Shown: piece by piece, positions 1-8,799 of the stretch
How the letters are laid out: each line of letters opens with the position of its first letter
How positions within the stretch are numbered: the stretch's first letter is position 1
Assembly (NCBI RefSeq): GCF_004353505.1
Contig: NZ_SMNQ01000002.1
Span: 310,001-374,000 of the forward strand
DNA from: Streptomyces sp. WAC05374
Lineage (GTDB): Bacteria; Actinomycetota; Actinomycetes; Streptomycetales; Streptomycetaceae
DNA: 64,000 nucleotides
Direction: 5' to 3'
Notes under the pieces: model-generated
What the model was told of the DNA's origin: nothing
The model's database searches: none
What the model saw: only the letters and a program-made list of their open reading frames with translations
Position numbers and translations under genes: made by a program

Positions 1-168
1 TTCGACGCCTGGGCGCTGAAGATGTCCGACGCCTTCGACAAGAGCGGGGTCAAGGGCACGCCCACGCTGAAGATGGACGGCAAGCCGGTCACGGACGCGC
101 GGGGCAACGCCCCCATGACCGTGCCGGAGTTCACCACCGCGGTCGACAAGGCCCTCAAGGGCGCGTAG
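1..168 (+). CDS. Thioredoxin-fold (DsbA-like) protein, C-terminal end
   Basis: The window opens inside this gene; 55 codons and a TAG stop remain. The visible part contains GVKGTPTLKMDGKPV, which matches the cis-proline 'G-T-P-T' loop and the following beta strand of DsbA/thioredoxin-fold proteins, then a short helix ending in ALKGA. The likely role is a thiol-disulfide or redox-partner protein, probably exported, but the CXXC active site and any signal peptide lie outside the window. A hairpin follows the stop. Confidence 0.6.
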   Translation, partial: FDAWALKMSDAFDKSGVKGTPTLKMDGKPVTDARGNAPMTVPEFTTAVDKALKGA

Positions 169-195
169 CCGAACGGGGCACGGATTTCGGCCAAC

Positions 196-227
196 GGGCG
201 GGCGAACTGAGGGGAGTTCACCCGCCC
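196..227 (+). terminator. Hairpin after the thioredoxin-fold gene; contains a PHO-box-like unit
   Basis: Arms gggcgggcgaac (196-207) and gttcacccgccc (216-227) pair in 11 of 12 positions around an 8-nt loop. It follows the stop by 27 nt and can act as a T-less terminator. The right arm also reads GTTCACCCGCC, which resembles a single Streptomyces PhoP (PHO-box) unit and lies near the -35 position of the promoter proposed for phoD. Which role is real cannot be decided here. Confidence 0.45.
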
Positions 228-237
228 ATGTGCTCTA

Positions 238-259
238 CCGATCAGTAATCTGATCGGCC
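238..259 (+). promoter_or_regulatory. Candidate phoD promoter -10 inside a 20-bp palindrome
   Basis: CCGATCAG-TAAT-CTGATCGG (238-257) is a perfect 8-bp inverted repeat with a 4-nt centre, ending 2 nt before the GTG start. The hexamer TAATCT (246-251) fits the TANNNT -10 pattern and lies 8 nt before GTG, so the transcript may be leaderless and the palindrome would be an operator over the -10. No Shine-Dalgarno sequence precedes the start, which agrees with a leaderless mRNA. Confidence 0.4.
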
Positions 260-1915
260 GTGACCAGTCGTTCTCTTTCCGCACCCAGCCGCCGCACGGT
301 CGTCAAGGCCGCTGCCGCCACCGCTGTCGCCGCACCCGTCCTGGCCGCCGCCCCGCCCGCCGCGGCGGAGGTCAGGGCCCCGGCCTTCCTCCACGGGGTC
401 GCCTCGGGCGATCCCCTGCCCGACGGCGTCCTGCTCTGGACGCGCGTGACCCCCACCCCCGACGCCCGTCCCGGCTCGGGCGCAGGCCCGGACACCGAGG
501 TGAGATGGGAGGTCGCCGAGGACAGAGCCTTCACCCGCACCGTGGCCCGGGGCGCGGTCACGGCGACGGCCGCGTCCGACCACACCGTCAAGGTGGACGT
601 AAGGGGGCTTCGCCAGGAGACCGTCTATTACTTCCGCTTCACGGCCGGCGCGGACACCTCGGCGGCCGTCTCCCCCACCGGCCGGACCCGCACCACCCCG
701 GCCGCCGACGCCACCACGCCCGGCATACGCTTCGGCGTGGTCTCCTGCGCCAACTGGGAGGCCGGCCGCTTCTCGGCGTACCGCCACCTCGCCAACCGGG
801 CCGATCTGGACGCGGTCCTCCACCTCGGCGACTACATATACGAGTACGGGACCGGCGCCTACCCCAAGCCGAAGTACGTCGTGCGGCAGCACGAGCCCAG
901 GCACGAGATCGTCACCCTGGCCGACTACCGCCTCCGGCACGCCACCTACAAGACGGACGTCGACCTGCAGGCGCTGCACGCGGCGCACCCGGTGATCGCC
1001 ATATGGGACGACCACGAGTTCGCCGACGACACCTGGTCGGGCGGCGCCGACAACCACACCCCGGGCACCGAGGGGGACTGGGCGGCCCGCGCGGCGGCCG
1101 CGAAGCAGGCGTACTTCGAGTGGATGCCGGTCCGCACCTCGACCGAGGGCACGGTCTACCGCCGGCTGCGCTTCGGCAAGCTGGCCGACCTGCACCTGCT
1201 GGACCTCCGCTCGTTCCGCTCGCAGCAGGCGTCCACGGGCAGCGGCCAGGTCGACGACCCGGAGCGCACGATCACGGGCCGCGCCCAACTGGACTGGCTG
1301 AAGGCGGGGCTGTCCGCCTCCGACGCGGCCTGGAAGCTGGTGGGCACCTCGGTGATGATCTCGCCGGTCGCCTTCGGCTCCCTGCCCACGCACCTGCTGG
1401 GCCCCGTGGCGGAGCTGCTGGGCCTGCCCAAGGGCGGCCTGGCGATCAACGTGGACCAGTGGGACGGCTACACGGACGACCGCAAGGAGCTGCTCGCCCA
1501 CCTGACGGACCGGTCCATCACCAACACCGTGTTCCTCACCGGTGACATCCACATGGCGTGGGCCAACGACGTGCCGGTGACGGCGGCCACCTACCCGGCC
1601 TCGCGGTCGGCGGCGACCGAGTTCGTGGTGACCTCGGTGACCTCCGACAACCTGGACGACATCCTGCACGTCGCGCCCGGCACGGTCTCCCTGGCCGCCG
1701 CGGCGGCGATCAGGGGCGCCAACCGCCATGTGAAGTGGCTGGACATGGACAACCACGGGTACGGCGTCCTGGACGTGACCGCGGAGCGCTCGCAGATGGA
1801 CTACTACACGGTCTCCGACAAGACGCGGCCGGACGCGTCCTCGGCCTGGATCCGGTCCTACCGGACGCTCAGCGGAACGCAGAAGGTCGAGCGCGTGAAC
1901 GCGCCGGTTCGCTGA
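260..1915 (+). CDS. phoD: Alkaline phosphatase / phosphodiesterase, PhoD family
   Basis: A 551-aa exported metallophosphatase that releases phosphate from phosphomonoesters and diesters outside the cell. The N-terminus has a twin-arginine signal (S10-R11-R12-T-V-V-K followed by an Ala-rich stretch to about residue 36), so export should be by Tat. Next come the PhoD N-terminal beta domain ([18 protein letters not shown]) and the metal-binding motifs [20 protein letters not shown] and TGDIHMAW. Family members use Fe/Ca and are usually induced by phosphate starvation through PhoP; a PHO-like unit lies upstream. The GTG at 260 is chosen because it begins the only frame carrying the Tat signal. 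Confidence 0.93.
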   Translation: MTSRSLSAPSRRTVVKAAAATAVAAPVLAAAPPAAAEVRAPAFLHGVASGDPLPDGVLLWTRVTPTPDARPGSGAGPDTEVRWEVAEDRAFTRTVARGAVTATAASDHTVKVDVRGLRQETVYYFRFTAGADTSAAVSPTGRTRTTPAADATTPGIRFGVVSCANWEAGRFSAYRHLANRADLDAVLHLGDYIYEYGTGAYPKPKYVVRQHEPRHEIVTLADYRLRHATYKTDVDLQALHAAHPVIAIWDDHEFADDTWSGGADNHTPGTEGDWAARAAAAKQAYFEWMPVRTSTEGTVYRRLRFGKLADLHLLDLRSFRSQQASTGSGQVDDPERTITGRAQLDWLKAGLSASDAAWKLVGTSVMISPVAFGSLPTHLLGPVAELLGLPKGGLAINVDQWDGYTDDRKELLAHLTDRSITNTVFLTGDIHMAWANDVPVTAATYPASRSAATEFVVTSVTSDNLDDILHVAPGTVSLAAAAAIRGANRHVKWLDMDNHGYGVLDVTAERSQMDYYTVSDKTRPDASSAWIRSYRTLSGTQKVERVNAPVR

Positions 1916-1977
1916 CCATACGTCAGCGATGATTTTCAGCCAATCCTCTGTGTGTTAACAGGAGATCACAGCGCCAT

Positions 1978-2023
1978 GGCGGGCGGCGTGTTCCGTAGAT
2001 CGAATACGGACACACCGCCCGCC
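1978..2023 (+). terminator. Terminator hairpin after phoD
   Basis: ggcgggcgg...tccgta (1978-1997) pairs with tacgga...ccgcccgcc (2005-2023) around a 7-nt loop, with one interruption near the middle. It lies 60 nt past the phoD stop. The rest of the gap to 2210 is visibly more AT-rich (about 2085-2160) and probably holds the promoter of the next gene, but no clear -35/-10 pair could be picked. Confidence 0.6.
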
Positions 2024-2210
2024 CTGGGGGCCGGTTCTGTTACGTCGGCGTCTCGCAGTCCGGAACAGACCGAAGGATTTCTCCCCGATGTCTTCAATTA
2101 CTCAACGATTGATTGGGCTTGTTCAATGCTCATCAAGATCTGACATGGCCACGTAATCTCCCCGCGGTGGCGAGGAAGGCCCTCCCCACAACCCCCCGCG
2201 AGGAGTCACC

Positions 2211-3218
2211 ATGCGTGCTCTTGCCCGAATATCTCCGCGTATGCACCGCCGTGTTCTCGGTACGGCGGTCATGGCCGGATCTCTGGCACTCTTCCCGTTC
2301 TCCGCCCCGACGGGCGTCGCCGCCGCCAAGGCGCCCACCACCGCCTCCTCCGCCGCCACCACCGAGGACTGCGCCGAGGGCCCGGGCGCCGCCAACGCCC
2401 GCGAGATCCACCCCGGCGACGCCGGGCACGCCCACGAGCCCAACGAGGTCACCGACGCCAAGGCCAAGGCCATGGACGCGGACCTGAGGAAGAGACTGGA
2501 GGCGGCCAGGGCGAACGGAAGCCGGATGAACGTCGCCGCCGCCACGACCATCCCCGTCTACTTCCACGTCATCCACGACGGTGAGACCGGCAAGCTCGGC
2601 GCGGCCGACATCAGCGCGCAGATGGCCGTCCTCAACTCCGCCTTCGGCGGCCAGGGCACCGGCAACTCCGACTCCGGCTTCCAGTTCTCGCTGGCCGGCA
2701 CGGACTACACGGACAACGCCGCCTGGTACAACCTGAGCTCCGGCTCGGCCGAGGAGAAGGCCATGAAGTCCGCCCTCCGCAAGGGCGGTGCCGGTGCGCT
2801 CAACTTCTACACGGCCAACCTCGGCGGCGGCCTCCTCGGCTGGGCGACCTTCCCGTCCTCGTACAAGTCCAACCCGACCATGGACGGTGTCGTCGTGCTC
2901 GACGCCTCCCTGCCGGGCGGCTCGGCCACCAACTACGCCGAGGGCGACACCGGTACGCACGAGGTCGGCCACTGGATGGGCCTGTACCACACCTTCCAGG
3001 GCGGCTGCAATGGCAACGGTGACTACGTCACCGACACGCCCGCCGAGAAGAGCCCGGCCTACCAGTGCCCGACCGGCCGCGACACCTGCACCACCAAGAC
3101 GGGCGCCGACCCGATCCACAACTTCATGGACTACACGTACGACGCATGCATGTACCAGTTCACCGGCGGCCAGGTGCAGCGGATGAAGGACCACTGGACG
3201 GCGTACCGGGCCGCCTGA
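2211..3218 (+). CDS. Secreted zinc metalloprotease, M43 (pappalysin/cytophagalysin-like) family
   Basis: A 335-aa secreted protease. The N-terminus has a basic start and hydrophobic core (about residues 12-37, ending near Ala-Ala-Ala), a typical Sec signal peptide. A pro-region of roughly 70 residues follows. The zinc site is [11 protein letters not shown] (residues 250-260), the extended HExxHxxGxxH metzincin motif, followed by the family-typical [14 protein letters not shown] segment and a Met-turn region ([14 protein letters not shown]). The Cys residues suggest disulfides outside the cell. A GAGGAG Shine-Dalgarno lies just before ATG. The substrate is unknown; the neighbouring secreted phosphatase suggests a nutrient-scavenging setting. 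Confidence 0.88.
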   Translation: MRALARISPRMHRRVLGTAVMAGSLALFPFSAPTGVAAAKAPTTASSAATTEDCAEGPGAANAREIHPGDAGHAHEPNEVTDAKAKAMDADLRKRLEAARANGSRMNVAAATTIPVYFHVIHDGETGKLGAADISAQMAVLNSAFGGQGTGNSDSGFQFSLAGTDYTDNAAWYNLSSGSAEEKAMKSALRKGGAGALNFYTANLGGGLLGWATFPSSYKSNPTMDGVVVLDASLPGGSATNYAEGDTGTHEVGHWMGLYHTFQGGCNGNGDYVTDTPAEKSPAYQCPTGRDTCTTKTGADPIHNFMDYTYDACMYQFTGGQVQRMKDHWTAYRAA

Positions 3219-3226
3219 CTTCCCTC

Positions 3227-3232
3227 TAACCT
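3227..3232 (+). promoter_or_regulatory. Candidate leaderless promoter -10 of the Ser/Thr kinase gene
   Basis: TAACCT lies 6 nt before the kinase ATG, in the 20-nt gap after the protease gene. There is no Shine-Dalgarno in between, so transcription may start at the A of ATG. No convincing -35 was seen. Confidence 0.4.
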
Positions 3233-3238
3233 GGCGCC

Positions 3239-4795
3239 ATGAGTGCGCCGGGGGACCTGGTCGACGGTCGGTTCGAGCTGCTGCGCCGGCTCGGCAGCGG
3301 GGGCATGGGCACGGTGTGGCGGGCACGCGACACCGTGCTCCACCGCGAGGTGGCCCTCAAGGAGGTGCGGTACGACGCCGGGCCGGCCGGCGCCACGAGG
3401 GAACGGGTCCTGCGCGAGGCACGTGCGCTGGCCCGGCTGAGCCACCCCCACGTGGTGACCGTCCATCACATCGTGGACGTGGAGCCCCATCCATGGATCG
3501 TGATGGAGCTGCTGCCCGGCCCCTCCCTCCAGGACCGGATCGCCCAGGAGGGCCCGCTGTCCCCGGTGGAGGCGGCGCGCACCGGCCGGCAGGTACTGGC
3601 CGCCCTGCGCGCCGCCCACACGGCCGGGATCAGGCACCGGGACGTCAAACCCGCCAACATCCTGCTGCGCGCGGACGGGAACGCGGTCCTCACCGACTTC
3701 GGCATCGCCGCGCTCCAGGGCTCCACCTCGCTGACCATGACGGGCGAACTGGTCGGCTCACCCGAGTACATGGCCCCCGAGCGCATCCGGGGCATGGGCG
3801 ACGACCCCGCCTCCGACCTGTGGTCGCTGGGCCTGGTGCTGTACGTGTGCGTGGAGGGCGTCAGCCCGCTGCGCCGGGCCACCACACTGGCCACCCTGGC
3901 GGCCGTCCTCGACGACCCCGTCCCCCCGGCCGTGCGCTCCGGCCCCCTGGCGCCCGTCCTGACCGCCCTGCTCGTCCGCGACCCGGCGGCCCGCCCGGAC
4001 GCGAACCGGCTGGACGAGATGCTGGCCCTGGCGGAGAGCGGGACGGCGCCCCCGCCGCACTGGCCGGCGCAGCCGACGGTGACCGCGCCGCCACGCGCCA
4101 CGCCCCCGCCCGGCCCGGTCCCGCCCGGTCCGCTCCCCGCGCCCGCCACGCGGCCCGGCCTCCCGGCCCGGAGCCGTACGCCCGTCGTGGTCGCGGCCCT
4201 CTCGGTGGCCGTGGCGCTGGTCGCCGCGACCGCGCTGGTCCTGGTACTGCGCGGCGGCCCGGACACGAACGCCGGCGGCCACCGCGGTCCGGCGGCCTCC
4301 CCGACCGCAACGGCGCCCCCGACGACCGCCGGACCGACCGCCTCCGCGCCCACCACCGCGCCCACCACCGCCGCGCCCACGACCACCGTGCCGACCACCG
4401 CCGTGCCCACCACGTACCGCCCGACGCAGGCGCCGCCCCCGCCGGCCACCCCCTCCGACCCGCTGGCCGAGAGCTGGATCGCCCAGCTCGCCTCCGTGTC
4501 GAAGTCCTCCGGCACCGGGGCGCGGGCGCGCATGGCCGCGTCCCTCCGCGACAAGGGCCTCGAGGAGGCCGACTACCTGGACAGCGACGCGTACGCCTCC
4601 CTGCGCCCGGGCTACTGGGTGTTCTACGTGCCGGGCTTCAACAGCGGTACGGAAGCCGCGCAATGGTGCCGGTCCGCGGGGCTCACCTCCAGGAACGACT
4701 GCCTCGGCCGTTACCTGAGCCACCGCGCGTCGGACTTCGGCTACCAGTGCGCGCCCGGCCCCGGCGCCGTCAGCGGCCGCTGCACCCGGGCGTGA
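3239..4795 (+). CDS. Eukaryotic-type Ser/Thr protein kinase, single-pass membrane
   Basis: A 518-aa kinase. The N-terminal kinase domain (about 1-270) carries the glycine loop GSGGMGTVW, the catalytic loop HRDVKPANILL (H133, D135) and the DFG motif DFGIA (D153). A Pro-rich linker, one transmembrane helix (about 313-335) and a Pro/Thr-rich, probably glycosylated or extended, outer stalk (about 345-410) follow. The C-terminal outer domain (about 415-518) contains four Cys and a PGYWVFYVPGF motif and is not a PASTA repeat. It is expected to sense an extracellular cue and phosphorylate cytoplasmic proteins. The ligand and substrates are not evident. Confidence 0.9.
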   Translation: MSAPGDLVDGRFELLRRLGSGGMGTVWRARDTVLHREVALKEVRYDAGPAGATRERVLREARALARLSHPHVVTVHHIVDVEPHPWIVMELLPGPSLQDRIAQEGPLSPVEAARTGRQVLAALRAAHTAGIRHRDVKPANILLRADGNAVLTDFGIAALQGSTSLTMTGELVGSPEYMAPERIRGMGDDPASDLWSLGLVLYVCVEGVSPLRRATTLATLAAVLDDPVPPAVRSGPLAPVLTALLVRDPAARPDANRLDEMLALAESGTAPPPHWPAQPTVTAPPRATPPPGPVPPGPLPAPATRPGLPARSRTPVVVAALSVAVALVAATALVLVLRGGPDTNAGGHRGPAASPTATAPPTTAGPTASAPTTAPTTAAPTTTVPTTAVPTTYRPTQAPPPPATPSDPLAESWIAQLASVSKSSGTGARARMAASLRDKGLEEADYLDSDAYASLRPGYWVFYVPGFNSGTEAAQWCRSAGLTSRNDCLGRYLSHRASDFGYQCAPGPGAVSGRCTRA

Positions 4796-4825
4796 GGAAC
4801 CGCGGCGCCGGGCACGATCCCGGGG

Positions 4826-5395
4826 CTACAGCCCCTCCAGGAAGGCCAGGGCGATGGCCCAGGTCCGCTCGGCGGCGTCCTCGTCGTAGTCGGGCAGGTC
4901 CGGGTCGGTGTACAGGTGCCCGGCGCCCGGGTACCGGTACACCTCGGTGTCCGCGCCCGCCCGCCGCATCCCCAGGTACCAGGCGCTCAGCCAGTCCTGC
5001 GGCTCGAACGGGTCCGGGTCGGCGACGTGGAGCTGGACGGGCAGCTCGTCCACCGCGGCGTTCGGCGCGATGTCCGACGTTCCGTGCAACAGCAGCAGCC
5101 CGCGCGCCTTCTCGTCGCCGAGCGCCAGGGTCTGGGCGATCGACGCGCCCAGGGAGAAGCCCGCGTACACGAGCCCTCGCTCGGAGTGAGGGGCCGCGGC
5201 CATGACGGCCCGCTTGAGCAGCTCCTCCTTGCCGATGCGGTCCTTGATGGCCATGCCCTCTTCCACGGTGCCGGTCGTTTGGCCGCCGTACAGGTCGGGC
5301 ACGTGCACGTGGTGCCCGGCGGCGCGCAGCCGGTCGGCTGCCGCGTGGACGGCCGGGCGCGGACCGTAGGCCGAGTGGAAGAGCATGATGTTCAT
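4826..5395 (-). CDS. Dienelactone-hydrolase-family alpha/beta hydrolase
   Basis: A 189-aa cytoplasmic alpha/beta hydrolase. The nucleophile elbow is G-F-S-L-G, with Ser where classical dienelactone hydrolases have Cys; further conserved segments are DLYGGQT, HVADPDPF and the late catalytic His in GAGHLY. The length fits a minimal dienelactone-hydrolase-like protein. The open frame extends far upstream but only by reading through the divergent MscS gene, so the ATG giving MNIMLFHSAYG is taken as the start. The substrate is unknown. It is divergent from mscS with only 30 bp between starts. Confidence 0.82.
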   Translation of the reverse strand: MNIMLFHSAYGPRPAVHAAADRLRAAGHHVHVPDLYGGQTTGTVEEGMAIKDRIGKEELLKRAVMAAAPHSERGLVYAGFSLGASIAQTLALGDEKARGLLLLHGTSDIAPNAAVDELPVQLHVADPDPFEPQDWLSAWYLGMRRAGADTEVYRYPGAGHLYTDPDLPDYDEDAAERTWAIALAFLEGL

Positions 5396-5425
5396 CCGGC
5401 CATCCTGCCAGTTGGATACGGAGCC

Positions 5426-6607
5426 ATGGAGAACGTACTGCGCCCGTTGACCGTCGTCGGTGGCTCGGTCGTGCTCACGCTGGTGGTCGGCTACCTGGTC
5501 GACGTCACACTGCGCCGAGCCGACGCCCGGCACCACGAGACCCCGCTGTGGGGGCTGCTGCGCCGCTGCCGGCTGCCCCTCCAGGTCGTGCTGCTCACCG
5601 CGCTGCTGCGCGGCTCGTACCGGCAGACGAAGTGGGCGGTGATCGAGGACCACGAGGCCGGGATAGGCCAGGTGCTGTCCCTGGTGCTGATCGGGGCGAG
5701 CGCGTGGCTGGTGGTGCGGATCGCGGCGGCCATAGTCGAGTCCAGTTACGCCCGTTATGCCTCCTCCACCCGCGACGCCGCCCGCGTGCGCCGGGTCCGT
5801 ACGCAGGTCACGCTGATCATGCGGATCGTCACGGCCGTGGTGGCCGTGGTGGCGGTCGCGGCGATGCTGCTGACGTTCCCGGACTTCCGGACGATCGGTA
5901 CGTCGATGCTGGCGTCGGCGGGCATCATCGGCATCGTCGCCGGTGTCGCGGCGCAGTCCACGCTCGGCAACCTCTTCGCCGGGTTCCAGATCGCCTTCGG
6001 CGACATGGTGCGCATCGGCGACACGGTGGTCGTGGACGGCGAGTGGGGCGTGGTCGAGGAGGTCACGCTGACGTTCCTGGCGGTACGGACGTGGGACGAG
6101 CGGCGGATCACGATGCCGGTGTCGTACTTCACCAGCAAGCCGTTCGAGAACTGGTCGCGCGGCGGCGCCCAGATGACCGGCACGGTCTTCTTCCACCTGG
6201 ACCACTTGGCGCCGGTGAGCCTGATGCGTGACAAGCTCAAGCAGATCCTGGCGGAGTGCCCGGCCTGGGACGGCCGCGACTGGTCGCTGGCGGTCACCGA
6301 CACCACGCCCAGCACGATCCAGGTGCGGGCGGTCGTCACGGCGAAGGACGCGGACGACATCTGGACGGTGCGGTGCGTCGTACGGGAGCAGATGATCGCG
6401 TGGCTGTGCGAGAAGCACCGGTACGCGCTGCCCCGCGTCGCCACCTCCCCGGCGACGCTGCCCCCGGACGGCCAGTGGCCCGAGCGCGGCAAGTCCACCG
6501 CCCGGCCGCCCCGTGCGGCGGAGGTCCACAGCAACAACGCGGACAACTACCCCCTGGACGGCGAGGCCGTCCCCGCCAAGGACGCGCCCCGCACGGGCCG
6601 CGGCTGA
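5426..6607 (+). CDS. MscS-type mechanosensitive ion channel
   Basis: A 393-aa membrane channel that opens on osmotic downshift. It has an N-terminal helix (about 5-25), further helices near 75-100 and 120-150, and the pore-lining TM3 with the Gly/Ala pattern ASAGIIGIVAGVAAQSTLGN. The MscS beta domain follows (FGDMVRIGDTVVVDGEWGVVEEV...TMPVSYFTSKPFENWS), then the alpha/beta C-terminal domain and a hydrophilic tail. The ATG is chosen because it begins the first hydrophobic helix; the longer open frame upstream overlaps the divergent hydrolase. Confidence 0.9.
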   Translation: MENVLRPLTVVGGSVVLTLVVGYLVDVTLRRADARHHETPLWGLLRRCRLPLQVVLLTALLRGSYRQTKWAVIEDHEAGIGQVLSLVLIGASAWLVVRIAAAIVESSYARYASSTRDAARVRRVRTQVTLIMRIVTAVVAVVAVAAMLLTFPDFRTIGTSMLASAGIIGIVAGVAAQSTLGNLFAGFQIAFGDMVRIGDTVVVDGEWGVVEEVTLTFLAVRTWDERRITMPVSYFTSKPFENWSRGGAQMTGTVFFHLDHLAPVSLMRDKLKQILAECPAWDGRDWSLAVTDTTPSTIQVRAVVTAKDADDIWTVRCVVREQMIAWLCEKHRYALPRVATSPATLPPDGQWPERGKSTARPPRAAEVHSNNADNYPLDGEAVPAKDAPRTGRG

Positions 6608-6636
6608 CCCTGCCCGGGCGCCGGCGCTCCCCGGGC

Positions 6637-6680
6637 CGGCTCCCCGGGGCCGGTCCGCGCGGGCCGGCCCCGGGGAGCCG
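6637..6680. terminator. Bidirectional terminator between convergent mscS and antiporter genes
   Basis: Perfect 17-bp arms, cggctccccggggccgg (6637-6653) and ccggccccggggagccg (6664-6680), with a 10-nt loop. It sits between two convergent genes and has no T-run on either side, as is usual for Streptomyces terminators. Confidence 0.8.
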
Positions 6681-6709
6681 CTTGGCGCAGGCCGGTCCGC
6701 ACGGGTCGC

Positions 6710-8296
6710 TCAGCGCAGACTGCGGACGTCCAGGTGGCGCAGGACGCGGTCGACGACCTCCGGGTCGGCGCCGGGCTCGCTGCGGGCGGAGAGGACCTCG
6801 TGGCGGGCGGCGGACATCAGTTCCCGCTGGATGCGCTGCATCGCCCGGAACCGCTCCGCGCGCTGGGCGGACGCCGACCGTCGCTCCTCGTCGGCCAGGT
6901 CGGGGCTGATCCGCGCGCCCACGTCGAAGGCGACGCGCTGGAGCCGCTCCTGGAGGTCCTCCGGCAGGTCCTCCACCTCCTCGATCTCCTTGAGGCGCCG
7001 CTTCGCCGCCCGCGCCGCCCGGATGGCGAGCTTCCGCTCCAGCTCGCGCTCCAGGTCCGTGTCGGCGCGCACGCCGAGCCTCTTCACCAGCCACGGCAGG
7101 GTGAGGCCCTGGAGGACGAGGGTCGCCATGATCACGCAGAAGGCGATGAAGACGATCTCGTCCCGCCCCGGGAAGGGGGCGCCGTCCTCCGTGCGCAGCG
7201 GGATCGCGAGGGCCAGCGCCACCGACGCCACGCCCCGCATGCCGGACCACCACATGACGACGGTCTCCCGCCAGCTCATGGGGATCTCCTCGTCGTAGTC
7301 CCGGCGCGTGTGGAGGCGTTTGGCCAGCCAGGTGGCCGGCAGCAGCCACAGCAGCCGTACGCCCACGACGCACCCCGCGATGGCCGCGCCCCACCCCAGC
7401 ATCGGCAGCTCCCGCCCGTCGGCCGTGCCGAAGACGTTGTGGAGCTCCAGGCCGATCAGCCCGAACGCGATGCCCGTGACGAGGGTGTCGACGATCTCCC
7501 AGAAGGTGCGGCCGGCGAGCCGCCCCATCACGTCGTCGGCGTCCGTGGCGTGCTCGGCGAGGAACAGGGCGGTGACCAGGACGGCGAGCACGCCGGAGCC
7601 GTGCAGCTCCTCGGCGAGCACGTACGAGACGAAGGGCACCAGCAGCGTGAGCCCGGTCTGCAGGGTCGCGTCGCCCAGCATCCCCATCAGCCTGTTGGAC
7701 AGCCAGCCCAGCGCCAGCCCGACCACGACGGCGACGACGGCGGAGAGCACCAGCTCACCGGCGGCGCCCGCCCAGGAGAACGTTCCGCCGACGGCCGCGC
7801 CGATCGCCACGTGGTAGAGCACGATCGCCGTGACGTCGTTGAACAGCCCCTCCCCCTCCAGGATCGACACCAGTCGCCGCGGAAGTCCCAGGGAGCCCGC
7901 GACGGCGGTCGCGGCGACCGGGTCCGGGGGCGCCACGAGCGCGCCCAGCGCGACCGCGGCGGCGATCGGCAGGCCCGGTACGACGGCGCTCGCCACGGCG
8001 GCGACGGCGGCCGTGGTGACGAAGACCAGCGCCACCGCGAGCAGGAAGATGGGGCGCCTGTTGGCCGCGAACTGCCGCCACGAGGTCCGCTGAACCGTCG
8101 CGTACAGCAGCGGCGGCAGCACCAGCGGAAGGATGAACTCCGGCGGGATGTCCACGTTCGGTACGAAGGGCAGCAGCGCCAGCACCATGCCCGCGAGCGT
8201 CATCAGCACCGGGGCCGGCAGGCCCAGCCGCTCCCCGAGGGGCACGGTCAGCACCGCCCCGAGCAGCAGCACGAGCAGCAGAGCGAGCTGGTCCAC
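6710..8296 (-). CDS. Na+/H+ antiporter, CPA1 family
   Basis: A 528-aa membrane antiporter. About 12 hydrophobic helices span residues 5-400, including the ion-binding helix with the Asn-Asp pair in EGEGLFNDVTAIVLYHVA that is typical of electroneutral CPA1 exchangers. A charged cytoplasmic tail of about 125 residues (rich in Arg/Glu, probably coiled coil) follows and could regulate pH response. The GTG start has GGAGGG 6 nt upstream. It is the last gene of a probable lspA-rluD-GNAT-antiporter unit, 35 nt after the GNAT gene. Confidence 0.9.
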   Translation of the reverse strand: MDQLALLLVLLLGAVLTVPLGERLGLPAPVLMTLAGMVLALLPFVPNVDIPPEFILPLVLPPLLYATVQRTSWRQFAANRRPIFLLAVALVFVTTAAVAAVASAVVPGLPIAAAVALGALVAPPDPVAATAVAGSLGLPRRLVSILEGEGLFNDVTAIVLYHVAIGAAVGGTFSWAGAAGELVLSAVVAVVVGLALGWLSNRLMGMLGDATLQTGLTLLVPFVSYVLAEELHGSGVLAVLVTALFLAEHATDADDVMGRLAGRTFWEIVDTLVTGIAFGLIGLELHNVFGTADGRELPMLGWGAAIAGCVVGVRLLWLLPATWLAKRLHTRRDYDEEIPMSWRETVVMWWSGMRGVASVALALAIPLRTEDGAPFPGRDEIVFIAFCVIMATLVLQGLTLPWLVKRLGVRADTDLERELERKLAIRAARAAKRRLKEIEEVEDLPEDLQERLQRVAFDVGARISPDLADEERRSASAQRAERFRAMQRIQRELMSAARHEVLSARSEPGADPEVVDRVLRHLDVRSLR

Positions 8297-8331
8297 GGTG
8301 CGCCCTCCGGCCGTTCATCCCCCGATCGTCG

Positions 8332-8799
8332 TTACAGCACCCGCCGCATCGCGAGGTGGGGTATGCCGGCGTCCTGGAACTCCTCGCCGTACGCCTCGTA
8401 GCCGAGCCGCTCGTAGAAGCCGAGCGCCTGCGTCTGGGCGTGCAGGTCCACCGCGATCAGGCCACGCGCGCGTGCCGCCTCCTCGATGGCCCTCACCAGG
8501 GCCACGCCGACCCCGAGCCCCCGCGCGGCCCGGGCCACCGCGAGCCGTCCGAGGGAGCCCACGCCCTCGGCGCCGCCCGTCTTGCCGGCCGCGTCGGCCC
8601 CGAGCAGCAGGCGGCCGGTCCCCAGGGCGACCCCGTCGGCGCGGCGGACGGCCAAAACGTGCACGGCGGTCGCGTCGTACGCGTCGTACTCGATCTCCTC
8701 CGGCACGCCCTGTTCGGCGACGAAGACCTCACGGCGGACGGCGAAGCCCGCCTCCCGGTCGGCCTCGCTCACGGCCTCCCGTACGACGAACTCGCTCAT
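8332..8799 (-). CDS. GNAT-family N-acetyltransferase
   Basis: A 155-aa acetyl-CoA-dependent N-acetyltransferase. The acetyl-CoA loop is visible as [19 protein letters not shown] (R/Q-x-x-G-x-G/A type), followed by the helix and the C-terminal [23 protein letters not shown] signature typical of the ElaA/YhbS-like group. The ATG overlaps the TGA of rluD by 4 bp (ATGA), so translation is probably coupled. The acceptor substrate cannot be predicted. Confidence 0.87.
   Translation of the reverse strand: MSEFVVREAVSEADREAGFAVRREVFVAEQGVPEEIEYDAYDATAVHVLAVRRADGVALGTGRLLLGADAAGKTGGAEGVGSLGRLAVARAARGLGVGVALVRAIEEAARARGLIAVDLHAQTQALGFYERLGYEAYGEEFQDAGIPHLAMRRVL

Noticed and set aside
1952..2143. Small plus-strand open frame between phoD and the M43 protease
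   Set aside because: It spans the phoD terminator hairpin and has no ribosome site, codon bias or recognisable product.
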